A DNA stretch of 64,000 nucleotides. It comes from Chryseobacterium daecheongense (GTDB lineage Bacteria; Bacteroidota; Bacteroidia; Flavobacteriales; Weeksellaceae). The DNA lies in NCBI GenBank assembly GCA_027920525.1, contig CP115858.1, positions 434,001 through 498,000 of the forward strand. The letters are read 5' to 3'. The notes under the pieces are model-generated. The model saw only the letters and a list, made by a program, of their open reading frames with translations, did no database searches and was not told the DNA's origin. Below are positions 9,651-18,885 of this stretch, in pieces. Each line of letters begins with the position of its first letter. Within the stretch, counting starts at the first letter, position 1. A program made the translations under genes and the position numbers.

Positions 9651-10973
9651 ATGAAATATCAATTTTCGCTGATGCTTTTTTTACTGTTCTTTTCACTGGG
9701 TTTTAGCCAGGAAGGTTCGCAGCTAAATGTAGGTGTGGAAAATACTACAATAAAAAAGGAAGCAGATGAATATTTTTCATCTCTTACAGCTCTAAGGCAG
9801 TTTAATGGAAATGTTATAATTGCAAGAAATGGAGTGGTGCTTCTCAATAAAACATACAATTTACAAAACGGACCTAAGGATATGCTGATCAATAGAAACA
9901 GTACATTTATTATTGCTTCTGTTTCAAAGGTTTTTGTAAAATATGGAATCCTGAAATTGGTAGAACAGAACAAAATATCGCTTAACGATCATTTGTCAAA
10001 GTTTTTGTCTGGTTTTCCGGAAGGAGAAAAAATCACCATCCGCCATCTTATGCAGCATCAGTCTGGCTTACCAAGGGAAATTACAGATTATGAAAAGTTT
10101 GATAAATTATCCGGTGACCAGATCATTGAATTGGCTAAAAAGGAAAAACTTTTATTTGAACCCGGATCCCAGACATTATACTCCAATATTGGATTTTTAT
10201 TATTGCATAACATTATTAACAAAGTAGCTTCTGAGGGTTATCTAAAATTCATAAAAAAAGAAATATTTGACCCTATTGGTCTTCACAATACCAATGAATA
10301 TAATGGTAAGAGTCCGGTTAAAAATTTTGTGAATGGATTTGATATAGAAGATGGGAAAATAATTAAAGCTTCTGCAAAGGAACTCGATCGGTTTGAAACC
10401 GGCAATTACGCTTCAACGATTGATGATCTTTTCCATTTCTCCCAAGAAGGTTTTAATGGTAAACATCTTCAAAAAGATCTTATTAAAGAATTGTTTGACG
10501 AAAATGATGTATTGGCACAAGCTGGCGGCAGACCTGGATACCGGGCTTATTTTTATAAAAACCGGAAAACCGGATTTGATTTCATTTTTCTAAGCAACTA
10601 CACCGGAGTTCCTTTTCAACAGGTGACGCAAGATATTGTGAAGATATTTGAGGGAAAAGCATACCATGTTCCTCGAGCAATAAAAAGACAAAGGATTAGC
10701 CTATCTGAAAATGTAATGAAGCGGTATGAAGGAAAATACATTCTCGAAATCGATCAATCTCAATATTTAGTCATTACTACTAAGGAGGGAAAATTGTACA
10801 TTACTAACAAAGATGGCGAGACCTCAGAAGGTGTCCCTGATTCTGAATTTACATTCTTTTTTGATCCTGCCTCAAATGACGGACTGATATTTACCTTAAA
10901 CAAAGATACAGGAGTTTATGAACTCGAGATGATATCGGATGGATTACATCTTAAAACTAAAAAGGGAAATTGA
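9651..10973 (+). CDS. Secreted serine hydrolase (class C beta-lactamase/penicillin-binding-protein family)
   Basis: The protein (440 aa) has a signal peptide ending near GFSQ. The SxxK catalytic motif is Ser90-Val-Ser-Lys93 and the YxN motif is Tyr177-Ser-Asn179; RHLMQHQSGLP is the typical conserved block between them. About 100 C-terminal residues (KRYEGKYILEIDQSQYLVITTKEGKLYI) form the small beta-rich domain often found after this fold. Family members include esterases, D-amino-peptidases and beta-lactamases, so the substrate is not assigned. It has its own terminator and stands alone between convergent and divergent neighbours. Confidence 0.88.
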   Translation: MKYQFSLMLFLLFFSLGFSQEGSQLNVGVENTTIKKEADEYFSSLTALRQFNGNVIIARNGVVLLNKTYNLQNGPKDMLINRNSTFIIASVSKVFVKYGILKLVEQNKISLNDHLSKFLSGFPEGEKITIRHLMQHQSGLPREITDYEKFDKLSGDQIIELAKKEKLLFEPGSQTLYSNIGFLLLHNIINKVASEGYLKFIKKEIFDPIGLHNTNEYNGKSPVKNFVNGFDIEDGKIIKASAKELDRFETGNYASTIDDLFHFSQEGFNGKHLQKDLIKELFDENDVLAQAGGRPGYRAYFYKNRKTGFDFIFLSNYTGVPFQQVTQDIVKIFEGKAYHVPRAIKRQRISLSENVMKRYEGKYILEIDQSQYLVITTKEGKLYITNKDGETSEGVPDSEFTFFFDPASNDGLIFTLNKDTGVYELEMISDGLHLKTKKGN

Positions 10974-10984
10974 TTAAATTCTAA

Positions 10985-11020
10985 AAAAATCCACAACTTC
11001 AATGTTGTGGATTTTCTTTT
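10985..11020. terminator. Bidirectional terminator between serine hydrolase and ohr
   Basis: A 12-bp stem AAAATCCACAAC / GTTGTGGATTTT with a 6-nt loop has A- and T-runs on both sides, so it can serve both convergent genes. The 3' end touches the ohr stop codon. Confidence 0.85.
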
Positions 11021-11454
11021 TAAATAAGAGTAGTACTTACCTTGATATTACCGTGTATTGCCTTAGAATAGGGGCAGGTCTGATGAGCGAGTTCTGTTAA
11101 TTGCTGTGCAATCTCTCTTTCCAAACCAGGAAGAGCAATAGAAAGCCGGGCCTGTAAAAGGAAGTCTTCCCCATTCATTCCCAGATCTACTTCGGCATCC
11201 ACATAAGTCTCAGAAGGGATTAGTACTCCCAATTTTTTGGCAGCAAGACCTAAAGCTCCGATATAGCAGGCGGACCATCCTGCAGCAAATAACTGTTCCG
11301 GATTTGTCCCCGCCATTTTTGATCCCGGAGGAGATAATAACAGATCCAGATTTCCATCATCACTTTTAGCGTTGCCTTGTCGTCCTCCCATAGTTTTTGT
11401 TTTTGCAGTATAGAGTACTTTTTCTATTTCTGCTGTTTTTTGATCATTGTTCAT
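11020..11454 (-). CDS. ohr: Organic hydroperoxide resistance protein (OsmC/Ohr family)
   Basis: Thiol peroxidase that reduces organic hydroperoxides in the cytoplasm. The 144-aa length and motifs match Ohr rather than OsmC: the peroxidatic Cys63 in WSACYIGAL, the resolving Cys126 in HQTCPYSKA, and the conserved Arg25 in GGRQGNAKSDDG that activates the peroxidatic thiol. Ohr is often controlled by a MarR-type OhrR, but no MarR gene lies next to this one. It is transcribed towards the serine hydrolase and shares that gene's terminator. Confidence 0.93.
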   Translation of the reverse strand: MNNDQKTAEIEKVLYTAKTKTMGGRQGNAKSDDGNLDLLLSPPGSKMAGTNPEQLFAAGWSACYIGALGLAAKKLGVLIPSETYVDAEVDLGMNGEDFLLQARLSIALPGLEREIAQQLTELAHQTCPYSKAIHGNIKVSTTLI

Positions 11455-11811
11455 GAGTGTAAATTTTAGTTAATGATTGTTGAAATACTTTGCAAAGAAA
11501 GTCTGAATCTTCTTCGGTTACCAGCTTCATAAGGGTGAAACAGACATTTTGGAGGGTGAGGCGGGCAAATAGGATCAGGGATATTTTTCAGGGGTTTTAG
11601 GAAGAACAATTTTGAAGGATATACTATGATTAGAGCTGAAAATAATGATCAGAATAAGTACTCAAAAAGCGGGTGTAGATTTTAAGTTTTGAAATGACCG
11701 GTTTATCGTTCGTTTAGTCTTATTGGACCTGATGATGATTGATCTGCGACGAGCAGCACAATACATTTGCCGAAAAAATAATTAAAAAATCAACTTCTTA
11801 AAATCAAAACA
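11455..11811. other. Divergent intergenic region between ohr and epoxide hydrolase
   Basis: 357 bp. It holds the epoxide hydrolase promoter listed separately and presumably the ohr promoter on the other strand. No conserved ORF or long hairpin was seen in the remainder. Confidence 0.6.
11739..11769 (+). promoter_or_regulatory. Bacteroidota-type promoter of the epoxide hydrolase gene
   Basis: A -33 TTG at 11739-11741, a 20-bp spacer and a perfect -7 TACATTTG at 11762-11769 match the TTG/TAnnTTTG pattern described for Flavobacterium and Bacteroides. The start codon follows 42 bases downstream. Confidence 0.65.
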
Positions 11812-13092
11812 ATGGAAACAAAAGCAAACAATTTAAAAACGACTATTACAGCAGGTGTATTTATGTTATTATCAGCAACATCTTTTGCACAGAATACAAC
11901 AAAAGAAACTGAAACCATCCGCCCTTACCATGTACGTATTCCCGAAGCTACCATCAAAGAACTTCGCCAGCGGATCAATGCGACCAGATGGCCAGGTAAA
12001 GAGACGGTAACAGACCAGTCACAAGGAGTAAGACTGAACCAGATTCAGGATCTTGTAAAATACTGGGGAAATAGTTATGACTGGCATAAGGCGGAAAATA
12101 AACTAAATGCCTATCCACAGTATATAACTAAAATAGATGGGTTGGATATTCATTTCATTCATGTACGGTCGAAATATAAAAATGCAATGCCTTTGATTAT
12201 TACGCATGGTTGGCCAGGGTCTGTATTTGAAGAGTTAAAAGCCATTGAACCTCTTACAGATCCTGTAAAATATGGTGGAAAAGCTGAAGACGCTTTTGAT
12301 GTAATAATTCCTTCTATGCCTGGTTACGGGTTTTCAGAAAAACCTAAAACAACAGGTTGGGGTGTTGAAAGGATAGGCAAAAGCTGGGATGTTCTGATGA
12401 AACGTCTGGGTTATCATCATTATGTAGCCCAGGGAGGAGATTGGGGTGCGGTTATTGCCGATGCGATGGGCCGTCAGGCTCCGGAAGGGCTTCTGGGAAT
12501 CCATGTCAATATGCCTGCAACTGTGCCTGCAGAAATAGCTGATATTCTAAAAGCGGGAGGCCCGGCCCCTGAAAGTCTGTCAGAAAAAGAAAAAGCAGCT
12601 TTTGCCTCATTGAATAAATTATATACCCGCGGCGGTGGTTATGCTGCAATGATGGTAACACGTCCTCAGACACTTGGTTATGGACTAACAGATTCACCGG
12701 CAGGATTAGCCTCTTTTTTCCTGGATAAATTCAATGAATGGACATACAGTGGTGGAAATGCTGAAAAATCCCTGACGAAAGATGAGATGCTTGATGATAT
12801 CAGTTTATATTGGTTCACGGATACCGCTGTTTCATCTGCACAACTATACTGGGAAAATAATAATAACAATTTTAATGTCGTAGAGCAGAAAACAAGAGAC
12901 ATCAAAGTTCCTGTAGCCATTACTGTATTTCCCGGAGAAATTTATCAGGCTCCCAAAACATGGGCAGAAAAGGCATATCCTAACCTGATGTATTTTAATG
13001 AAGTTACAAAAGGAGGACACTTTGCATCCTGGGAAGAGCCCCAGATTTTTGCACAGGAACTCCGGTCGGCATTTAAGCCTTTAAGAAAATAA
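11812..13092 (+). CDS. Secreted epoxide hydrolase (alpha/beta hydrolase with EHN domain)
   Basis: The protein (426 aa) has a signal peptide ending at SFAQ, then the epoxide hydrolase N-terminal (EHN) domain at about 37-145 (RPYHVRIPEATIKELRQR). The alpha/beta-hydrolase core shows HGWPGS (132-137, oxyanion region), PSMPGYGFSEKP, the nucleophile Asp210 in GGDWGAV, and His403 in KGGHFASWEEP. The Asp nucleophile and EHN domain indicate an epoxide hydrolase, related to microsomal-type and juvenile-hormone-type enzymes. The substrate is unknown. The gene has its own promoter and terminator. Confidence 0.92.
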   Translation: METKANNLKTTITAGVFMLLSATSFAQNTTKETETIRPYHVRIPEATIKELRQRINATRWPGKETVTDQSQGVRLNQIQDLVKYWGNSYDWHKAENKLNAYPQYITKIDGLDIHFIHVRSKYKNAMPLIITHGWPGSVFEELKAIEPLTDPVKYGGKAEDAFDVIIPSMPGYGFSEKPKTTGWGVERIGKSWDVLMKRLGYHHYVAQGGDWGAVIADAMGRQAPEGLLGIHVNMPATVPAEIADILKAGGPAPESLSEKEKAAFASLNKLYTRGGGYAAMMVTRPQTLGYGLTDSPAGLASFFLDKFNEWTYSGGNAEKSLTKDEMLDDISLYWFTDTAVSSAQLYWENNNNNFNVVEQKTRDIKVPVAITVFPGEIYQAPKTWAEKAYPNLMYFNEVTKGGHFASWEEPQIFAQELRSAFKPLRK

Positions 13093-13110
13093 ATGGGATA
13101 AAACAGAAAC

Positions 13111-13146
13111 AAAAAAATCCACAGCTTCAGAAAGCTGTGGATTTAT
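13111..13146. terminator. Terminator after epoxide hydrolase
   Basis: A perfect 13-bp stem (AAATCCACAGCTT / AAGCTGTGGATTT) with a 4-nt loop, flanked by A-run and T-rich sequence, lies between two convergent genes and could serve both. Confidence 0.85.
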
Positions 13147-13166
13147 ATATAGTTGTTATGTTTACA

Positions 13167-13571
13167 TTATTGGTGATATTGCATTCGTGTAAAGGCCTCT
13201 TTTCCGAAAAGGCATGAAAAAATATTCTGAAACTCATGAATGTATCTGCACCGGATTGAGTTGCCGTAGATCTTTAAACCTTCTACGATTTTTTTGGGGC
13301 TCAGATCGATGTCATATTTAATAAACTCTTCCGGTCGCTCATACCGGATGCGTTGTTCAGAACTGTATGTTCTTGAAAAACCGAATTCTTCCAACCATTC
13401 TTCAGTGATCTGGATTGGATTGATGGCATCAGCCGGGGCAGAGATACTTTGGATATCATTTTCAATTTTTACAAAATAATCTTTTGCATTATTTTGGAAG
13501 ATCTCTGTGATTGTGAAAATTTGATTTTTGTACTCAACTAAATTTCTAATCTTTAAGTCTGCAACGTTCAT
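13167..13571 (-). CDS. Conserved hypothetical protein of the Bacteroidota YRIKYVH-type family
   Basis: 134 aa, cytoplasmic, no signal or membrane segment. The layout is typical of small proteins common in Bacteroidota: an N-terminal beta-rich stretch (MNVADLKIRNLVEYKNQIFTI), a central TEEWLEEFGF segment, and a C-terminal RCRYIHEFQNIFSCLFG segment, which matches in position the YVHQLQNLYFALTG ending usual in that family. The function is unknown; relatives occur near mobile elements and as single genes. The gene faces the epoxide hydrolase terminator and is followed on its 5' side by about 160 bp of A/T-rich DNA. Confidence 0.75.
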   Translation of the reverse strand: MNVADLKIRNLVEYKNQIFTITEIFQNNAKDYFVKIENDIQSISAPADAINPIQITEEWLEEFGFSRTYSSEQRIRYERPEEFIKYDIDLSPKKIVEGLKIYGNSIRCRYIHEFQNIFSCLFGKEAFTRMQYHQ

Positions 13572-13729
13572 AATATTTAGTGTTAAGGAGGTTATTAAAA
13601 ATGATGTGTGTTAATAAATAGAGTTGCAAATACTATGCCTGACAGAATATATTTTATTTAAATATATGTTAATGTATTAGGTTAATATTTATGAATTATA
13701 AAATATTACTTGAAATAAATGATTTTTAC

Positions 13730-14938
13730 TTACGATACTTTGTGGATATTGTTAAATTTTAAGGATGCAAGCAGAAAGGCTGTAAGTATAGCTACAATAA
13801 GGAATATGATAAAATAACTCCACGAAGTGCCGTGTAGTAAATAACCGGTGCCACTCCCTAGAATACTGGAACCAAAATAATAAAATAGCCAATACATAGA
13901 AGTTGCAGAAGATTTTCCTTCTTTTGCACGGAGCGCTGTCATTTGGCTCGCCATAGTATGGGCCGCAAAAAAAGAAAGTGTAAATAATCCGAGTCCGAAA
14001 ATAACAATGTAGATATTTTCCGAAAGAAGAAGAATAACGCCGGCAATCATAAATAATATTGATCCTTTCAGAATATTCTTCTGTTCCGTTCTCTTTGATA
14101 AACGGCTGGTTATCATCGTTCCGAACACTCCGAATGTATACATCAAAAATATAAATGCAATATAAAAATGATTGAGCGAGAATGGAGCGGCTTCCAAACG
14201 GAATGTAAGATAATTATATACACTTACAAAAGCTCCCATCAACAGCGCCGCAACAAAATACAACCTTAGCATATAAGAGTCTGTAAGGAATCTCTTCATC
14301 TGTTTTATTTTAAGGTGATAATCTACTTTTTGCGGATTGAAAAATTTTGATCCGGGAAAAAGCCTCCAGAATAGTAAGCCCAGGATAAGGCTCTCGATGC
14401 CTATGATCAGGACCGCTTTCTGCCAACCCAATTCTCCTGAAAGAAGTGTCGCCAATATTCTTCCGCTCATTCCTCCTATTGTATTCCCGCTAAGATACAT
14501 ACTGATAGCCAGGGCAACCACAGATGTATGGACCTCCTCGGTGAGATAGGCCAGAGCTACCGCGGACACACCGGAAATCACAAAACCTTTTAGAATGCCA
14601 ATGAATATCAATACGGTAAGACTTGGAATCCATGCCGAAATAATAGTGAGAACAGCTGAAGACAGAAGGGAAAATGCCATTAATCCCTTTCTTGAATAGC
14701 TGTCTGCATTAAAAGCAAAGAAAAAAAGGCCTGCTGCCATTCCTATTGTAGAAGAAGAAACGAGCAAAGAGCTGTCTCCTACGGTCGTATGGAAATGATC
14801 TGCTACCAAAGGAAGCAATGGTTGGAAAAGATAAAGTTGGGCAAATACAGATAATCCGGAAAGAAAAATACATAATTTAATGTAATGAAAACGTTTGCTT
14901 TTTCTTTCTGCTTTTTCAGATAAGTTCATGGGATACAT
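13730..14938 (-). CDS. MFS transporter (YnfM-like efflux permease)
   Basis: 402-aa integral membrane protein with about twelve hydrophobic segments and a short charged N-terminus. Signature segments include QPLLPLVADHFHTTVGDSSLLVSSSTIGMAAGLFFF in the first two helices (quoted in part), SGNTIGGMSGRILA, and a central basic loop (KIKQMKRFLTDSYMLR). This resembles the YnfM/arabinose-efflux branch of the major facilitator superfamily, usually drug or metabolite exporters. Substrate cannot be inferred. Start at 14938 (MYPMNLSEK) or the in-frame ATG at 14929 are both possible. Confidence 0.88.
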   Translation of the reverse strand: MYPMNLSEKAERKSKRFHYIKLCIFLSGLSVFAQLYLFQPLLPLVADHFHTTVGDSSLLVSSSTIGMAAGLFFFAFNADSYSRKGLMAFSLLSSAVLTIISAWIPSLTVLIFIGILKGFVISGVSAVALAYLTEEVHTSVVALAISMYLSGNTIGGMSGRILATLLSGELGWQKAVLIIGIESLILGLLFWRLFPGSKFFNPQKVDYHLKIKQMKRFLTDSYMLRLYFVAALLMGAFVSVYNYLTFRLEAAPFSLNHFYIAFIFLMYTFGVFGTMITSRLSKRTEQKNILKGSILFMIAGVILLLSENIYIVIFGLGLFTLSFFAAHTMASQMTALRAKEGKSSATSMYWLFYYFGSSILGSGTGYLLHGTSWSYFIIFLIVAILTAFLLASLKFNNIHKVS

Positions 14939-15291
14939 ATTCCTTTACTTCATAACCATAAAGGATTATACAAATTTCCAGATAAATTTTCAATTTGAAA
15001 AACGTTTATTTTTGATAATATAAATCGTTATAAGCGATCATGAAAAATATATTCTTCACACTCTGATTAAAAAAGCTCTTTTTTAAATTTGAATATCTTC
15101 TAAATAATATCAACGGACCAAGGAATTCTTATCATCAACAGTGATTTCTGTTTTACGGTTTTAAAAGCGATGAAATAGAAACAAATGTTAGATTTTTTAA
15201 GGAATGACCTCTTGTAAACGTTTTATAAATTCAATTTTTTTTGGATTAAAAGTCAGCAAATCATTATCATTGTATTTCTAAACATGATAAA
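14939..15291. other. Divergent intergenic region between MFS and Na+/H+ antiporter
   Basis: 353 bp of A/T-rich sequence between two divergent membrane-protein genes. I find no ORF of coding quality, no convincing hairpin and no full TTG/TAnnTTTG promoter. Confidence 0.5.
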
Positions 15292-16869
15292 ATGATTGAA
15301 AATTTCCCCTTTTATCTGTCACTTATTGTTGCTATCGTATTACTTATAATGCTGGCCAATAAAATAAAGGTGGCTTATCCTGTTCTTTTGGTAATTGCAG
15401 GATTACTGATTAGTTTTATTCCCGGTATTCCCGCCATAAAGGTGGATCCGGAACTTATCTTTATCATTTTTCTTCCACCCTTGCTTTATGAAGCAGCCTG
15501 GTCTATTTCCTGGAAGGAATTATGGAAATGGCGGCGCATTATCGGAAGTTTTGCCTTCGTTGTTGTTTTTCTTACTGCAATTTCCGTCGCTTTTGTAGCG
15601 AATTATTTCATACCCGGATTTTCTTTGGCATTAGGGTTTTTGCTGGGAGGAATTGTTTCTCCGCCGGATGCTGTAAGTGCAGGTGCCATTCTTAAATTTG
15701 TGAAAGTTCCCAAAAGGATGTCATCAATCCTGGAAGGAGAGAGCCTTTTAAACGATGCTTCTTCTCTTATTATATTACGTTTTGCAATGGTAGCTGTAGC
15801 TACCGGACAATTTGTATGGCATGAAGCGGCGTTAAGCTTTTCCTGGATGGTTGTAGGAGGACTCGGAATCGGCCTGGTCATAGGATGGATTTTCATGGAG
15901 TGCCATAAATACCTGCCTACAGATGCCAATATGGATACCATTCTTACAATTGTAGCCCCTTACATTATGTACATCTGTGCTGAAGAAGTGCATAGTTCCG
16001 GTGTACTTGCGGTCGTGAGCGGCGGCCTGCTACTCTCTAATCACAGGCATCGTGTATTAAGTGCTTCATCACGTTTACGGGGAATCAATGTTTGGGAAAG
16101 TTTTGCCTTTGTATTAAACGGTTTGGTGTTTGTGCTGATCGGATTAGACCTTCCTGAAATTACTTCAGGACTGGAAGGAGTAAGTCTATCTGCAGCAATA
16201 GGATATGGCCTTTTAATAACGGGTGTGTTGATTGTTGTCCGGATTTTGTCTGCTTACGGAGCCGTGATCATTACTCTTATTGCCAGAAATTATATTACGG
16301 TAGCGGATAAGAGAAGCCCCGGATTCAAAGCTCCATTAATCATGGGGTGGACGGGAATGCGTGGGGTAGTTTCTTTAGCAGCAGCACTTTCAATACCCAT
16401 TAAGTTATACCCTGGTGGTCCTGATTTTCCTCAGCGTAACCTGATTTTATTTATTACTTTCATTGTTATATTGACCACATTACTGCTTCAGGGTCTGACC
16501 TTACCTTTTATAATCAGAAAAGTAAATATGCCCTCCTTTAATGATCATCTTCCGGATGAAGAAGCCGATGAACAGATTAAAAGAGAAATGGCTCAATATA
16601 CGCTTGAACATATCACGAATAATTATGGAGAAATGTTGAAGACAAGTCCTTTCTTACAAAACATACATGACAAGTGGCAGGGAAAAATAGGTGATGATGC
16701 TCAGATCAGGATTTCTCCGGAAGTTAAATCTGCATACATGGATATCCTAAACCAACAACGGACCTGGCTGGTAGATCAGAATCATGGTGACCGCTATGAT
16801 GAAGACATTATCAGAAAGCATCTGATGAGAATTGATCTTGAAGAAGAAAGAATAAGATATACCCATTAA
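15292..16869 (+). CDS. Na+/H+ antiporter, CPA1 family (NhaP/YjcE type)
   Basis: 525-aa cation/proton antiporter of the inner membrane. About twelve transmembrane helices fill residues 5-410, followed by a cytoplasmic tail of about 110 residues. The conserved ion-binding features are visible: LPPLLYEAAW, GGIVSPPDAVSAGAILK (helix 5) and EGESLLNDASSLI (helix 6 ND motif), plus GWTGMRGVVSLAAALS late in the core, typical of CPA1. It exports Na+ (or K+/Li+) in exchange for protons. It ends directly against the convergent hypothetical gene with no intergenic space. Confidence 0.93.
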   Translation: MIENFPFYLSLIVAIVLLIMLANKIKVAYPVLLVIAGLLISFIPGIPAIKVDPELIFIIFLPPLLYEAAWSISWKELWKWRRIIGSFAFVVVFLTAISVAFVANYFIPGFSLALGFLLGGIVSPPDAVSAGAILKFVKVPKRMSSILEGESLLNDASSLIILRFAMVAVATGQFVWHEAALSFSWMVVGGLGIGLVIGWIFMECHKYLPTDANMDTILTIVAPYIMYICAEEVHSSGVLAVVSGGLLLSNHRHRVLSASSRLRGINVWESFAFVLNGLVFVLIGLDLPEITSGLEGVSLSAAIGYGLLITGVLIVVRILSAYGAVIITLIARNYITVADKRSPGFKAPLIMGWTGMRGVVSLAAALSIPIKLYPGGPDFPQRNLILFITFIVILTTLLLQGLTLPFIIRKVNMPSFNDHLPDEEADEQIKREMAQYTLEHITNNYGEMLKTSPFLQNIHDKWQGKIGDDAQIRISPEVKSAYMDILNQQRTWLVDQNHGDRYDEDIIRKHLMRIDLEEERIRYTH

Positions 16870-17301
16870 TCAATCTATGTTCAATGAGGAAAGAAGTCTC
16901 TGCAAATATTCGTTTTCCTTTAATACCTTTTGATAGGACTGCCTCGCGTAAGAAGGCGAAAGCTTATACACTTCCTTGATGGTGTGAAACTCTTCTGTTT
17001 CAATATCTTGACTGAGGTGAACGGAGTAATCGCTAATATATTTATCAATGATTCTTTTCTTCATTTCGCATAAAGTACAATTCCTTATTTTCTGCAGAGA
17101 ATTTAATATAAGAGATTTATCTCCATGGAAATTAATGATATTTTTCACAAATGATAAATTATGCTTATCCTGCAATTGGTAGTGGGATTCATCTTCAAAA
17201 ATCATAATCTGGCAATAGTTTTTAATTTGTTTAGAATTTTTTAAACTAATTTTATCATTTGTATTTAAATTTTTCACTTCAAAAATCTGACCAAAATACA
17301 T
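16870..17301 (-). CDS. Hypothetical protein, 143 aa
   Basis: I do not recognise this protein. It begins with ATG (MYFGQIFEVKNLNTND), is hydrophilic and Lys/Asn/Ile-rich, and has two Cys in RNCTLCEMKK mid-protein. The C-terminal half (YKLSPSYARQSYQKVLKENEYLQ) looks helical and could be a DNA- or protein-binding segment, but no motif is firm. Its stop abuts the antiporter stop. The low-GC composition resembles neighbouring intergenic DNA, so it could be a fast-evolving accessory gene. Confidence 0.55.
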   Translation of the reverse strand: MYFGQIFEVKNLNTNDKISLKNSKQIKNYCQIMIFEDESHYQLQDKHNLSFVKNIINFHGDKSLILNSLQKIRNCTLCEMKKRIIDKYISDYSVHLSQDIETEEFHTIKEVYKLSPSYARQSYQKVLKENEYLQRLLSSLNID

Positions 17302-17771
17302 AAATAATGATGGAAAAAGTTTTTTCAGAATTTTTTATATGATTGTTTGTGGTTGCTTACCGGTTTCCAATAAAATCTATAGCTAATGTAGAATTATTTC
17401 TACATATTGTGACTTTTTATTCTATGCAATTTATTTTAATAAAAAGTAAGGGAGTCTTATTTTTGTTACACTGCTTTTATAATCCCGATAAGGTTCATTT
17501 TAGAAGGATAATCTTTATTAATTATAGAGCATAACAATATTTAACATACTTTTAAGTACAAGTGTTTAAGGCTGGAAACCTCTTGAAGAGATTTTCAGCC
17601 TTATCTTTTATTTAATGAAGCAAAGTTTTTGATTAAATATATTCATGTAGATTGTGTTAGTGTAATATATGTTTAATCAATTGCGTACTAATTATTTATA
17701 TGGATTTTTAAGAAGGAAGTAAGCTTATATTTTTGGTCTCTTTTTTGATGCTAATCAGCAAACACAAAACA
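17302..17771. other. 470-bp region with orphan hairpin and -7 box
   Basis: Very A/T-rich. It holds a -7 box TATTTTTG at 17458-17465 and a strong terminator-like hairpin at 17568-17613, but no convincing gene between them. A 63-codon TTG-start ORF at 17343-17534 has no coding character. Confidence 0.55.
17458..17613 (+). ncRNA. Candidate small RNA ending in an orphan terminator hairpin
   Basis: A -7 element TATTTTTG (17458-17465) would start a transcript near 17472. It would end at a near-perfect hairpin with arms 17568-17584 and 17586-17602 (one G-T wobble and one mismatch in 17 positions), followed by ATCTTTTATTT. No protein gene ends at this terminator on either strand, so a transcript of about 140 nt is the simplest reading. 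No -33 TTG is visible at the expected distance, so this is only a candidate. Confidence 0.35.
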
Positions 17772-17981
17772 ATGATGAAAGAAAAATTTAAGCATTTGCT
17801 TGGAAAAACACGTCGTGAAATAGTAGAAGAAATAGGTGATGGTTTTAATTTTCCGCATAATGAAATCTGGACCTATGAGGTAGGGAAAACCTGGATTGGA
17901 AGAAAAATTATTTTGTCAATCAGGTTCAAGAACAAGAAGGCTTCCGAGATCGCTTTTTATAAAAGCTTTAAAAAATGTTAA
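17772..17981 (+). CDS. Small conserved hypothetical protein, 69 aa (SmpA/OmlA-like fold possible)
   Basis: Start chosen at the ATG 17772 (or the adjacent ATG 17775), because the sequence between the upstream TTG (17733) and here has no coding look. The core KHLLGKTRREIVEEIGDGFN, then NEIWTYEVGKTWIGRKIILSIRF, is a recurrent pattern in small flavobacterial proteins. It recalls the LG-x-T-R-x-E-V helix followed by strands of SmpA/OmlA-type domains, but without a lipoprotein signal. It is probably cytoplasmic; function unknown. It stands alone between A/T-rich regions. Confidence 0.7.
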   Translation: MMKEKFKHLLGKTRREIVEEIGDGFNFPHNEIWTYEVGKTWIGRKIILSIRFKNKKASEIAFYKSFKKC

Positions 17982-18067
17982 ACATATATTTAGTTTAGTT
18001 CCTAATTGCTACCATATATTTTCTGAAATTTATTGAAAAAATGAAACTGAAATATCAATATGTCAAT

Positions 18068-18098
18068 GAAAAACCTCCCAAAAATGGGAGGTATTAAA
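18068..18098 (-). terminator. Terminator of the DUF1349 gene
   Basis: A perfect 8-bp G/C-rich stem (ACCTCCCA / TGGGAGGT) has an AAAA loop. Read on the minus strand it is followed by a T-run, so it terminates the gene at 18132-18779. Confidence 0.75.
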
Positions 18099-18131
18099 AA
18101 ATTGACTGTATATTGAAATGTAACTCAATCG

Positions 18132-18779
18132 TTATTGATGATTGTCAAGCCATTGTAAACGTCGTTCATCGGGTAAATGCTTAACTTTAAAATTTTCGAA
18201 AACAGCATTAAATCCTGCTCCGTCAGGACATGCAGCCATTAACCCGACCATTACCGGAGTATTGTCCTGTAGATGGGCGTTACGCATCATGATGTAATTT
18301 TTATCGTCGAAAGAATAAAATACTTCTACTGCATCCAGTCTCCTTACTGCCTTTATCCATATTGCTGAAGGGATTTTATCCAGGGTAATGACACTCCAGT
18401 CGCTCGTCGTATGAGTAACGACCGTACTTAGATTATACTTTCCGTCTACAAATTCGATCCCTGCTTTGATGTAGTTTTCTTTATCCACCCTCAGCATCAA
18501 ACCCATCTGATCAAATCTGGCCTTGTAGTTTCCGTTTATTTTTACTTTAGCTTCAAATTCACCACCATAAGTGGTATAATAAAAAGGCGCATCATCTACT
18601 GTAAAGCCGTAATGAGAGATTCTCCAATAATCACTTTGCGGAGTTACAAACATAGACAATGTATTGCCCTTAATATCCCATTTTTCAGGTTCATTAAACC
18701 ACATCATTTTTTCTAATGTCTGGGCGAAAGTTGTATTGATGAACAATAGGGTGCAAAAACTTAAAATGATTCTCCTCAT
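18132..18779 (-). CDS. Secreted DUF1349 (concanavalin-A-like) protein
   Basis: 215 aa with signal peptide MRRIILSFCTLLFINTTFAQ. The mature part matches the DUF1349 family, a concanavalin-A-like beta-sandwich: KWDIKGNTLSMFVTPQSDYWR, YKARFDQMGLMLRVDKENYIKAGIEF (quoted in part), and HLQDNTPVMVGLMAACPDG. Such proteins are presumed sugar-binding or small-glycosidase-like, and no catalytic role is established. It is divergent from the LuxR-type regulator at 18886 with about 106 bp between them, so the two may share regulation. Confidence 0.87.
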   Translation of the reverse strand: MRRIILSFCTLLFINTTFAQTLEKMMWFNEPEKWDIKGNTLSMFVTPQSDYWRISHYGFTVDDAPFYYTTYGGEFEAKVKINGNYKARFDQMGLMLRVDKENYIKAGIEFVDGKYNLSTVVTHTTSDWSVITLDKIPSAIWIKAVRRLDAVEVFYSFDDKNYIMMRNAHLQDNTPVMVGLMAACPDGAGFNAVFENFKVKHLPDERRLQWLDNHQ

Positions 18780-18885
18780 GACGCAAAATATCTTTTCATA
18801 TCAATATATAACTGAATGTAAATTATTAATTTAGCAAAAGTAAAACTTAACAATAGTATCATCAATACTGATAAATAACCATTTT

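Noticed and set aside
17343..17534. 63-codon ORF with TTG start
   Set aside because: Hydrophobic and Phe/Ile-rich only because of A/T-rich composition, with no ATG start and no motif. The region is better explained as non-coding or a small RNA.
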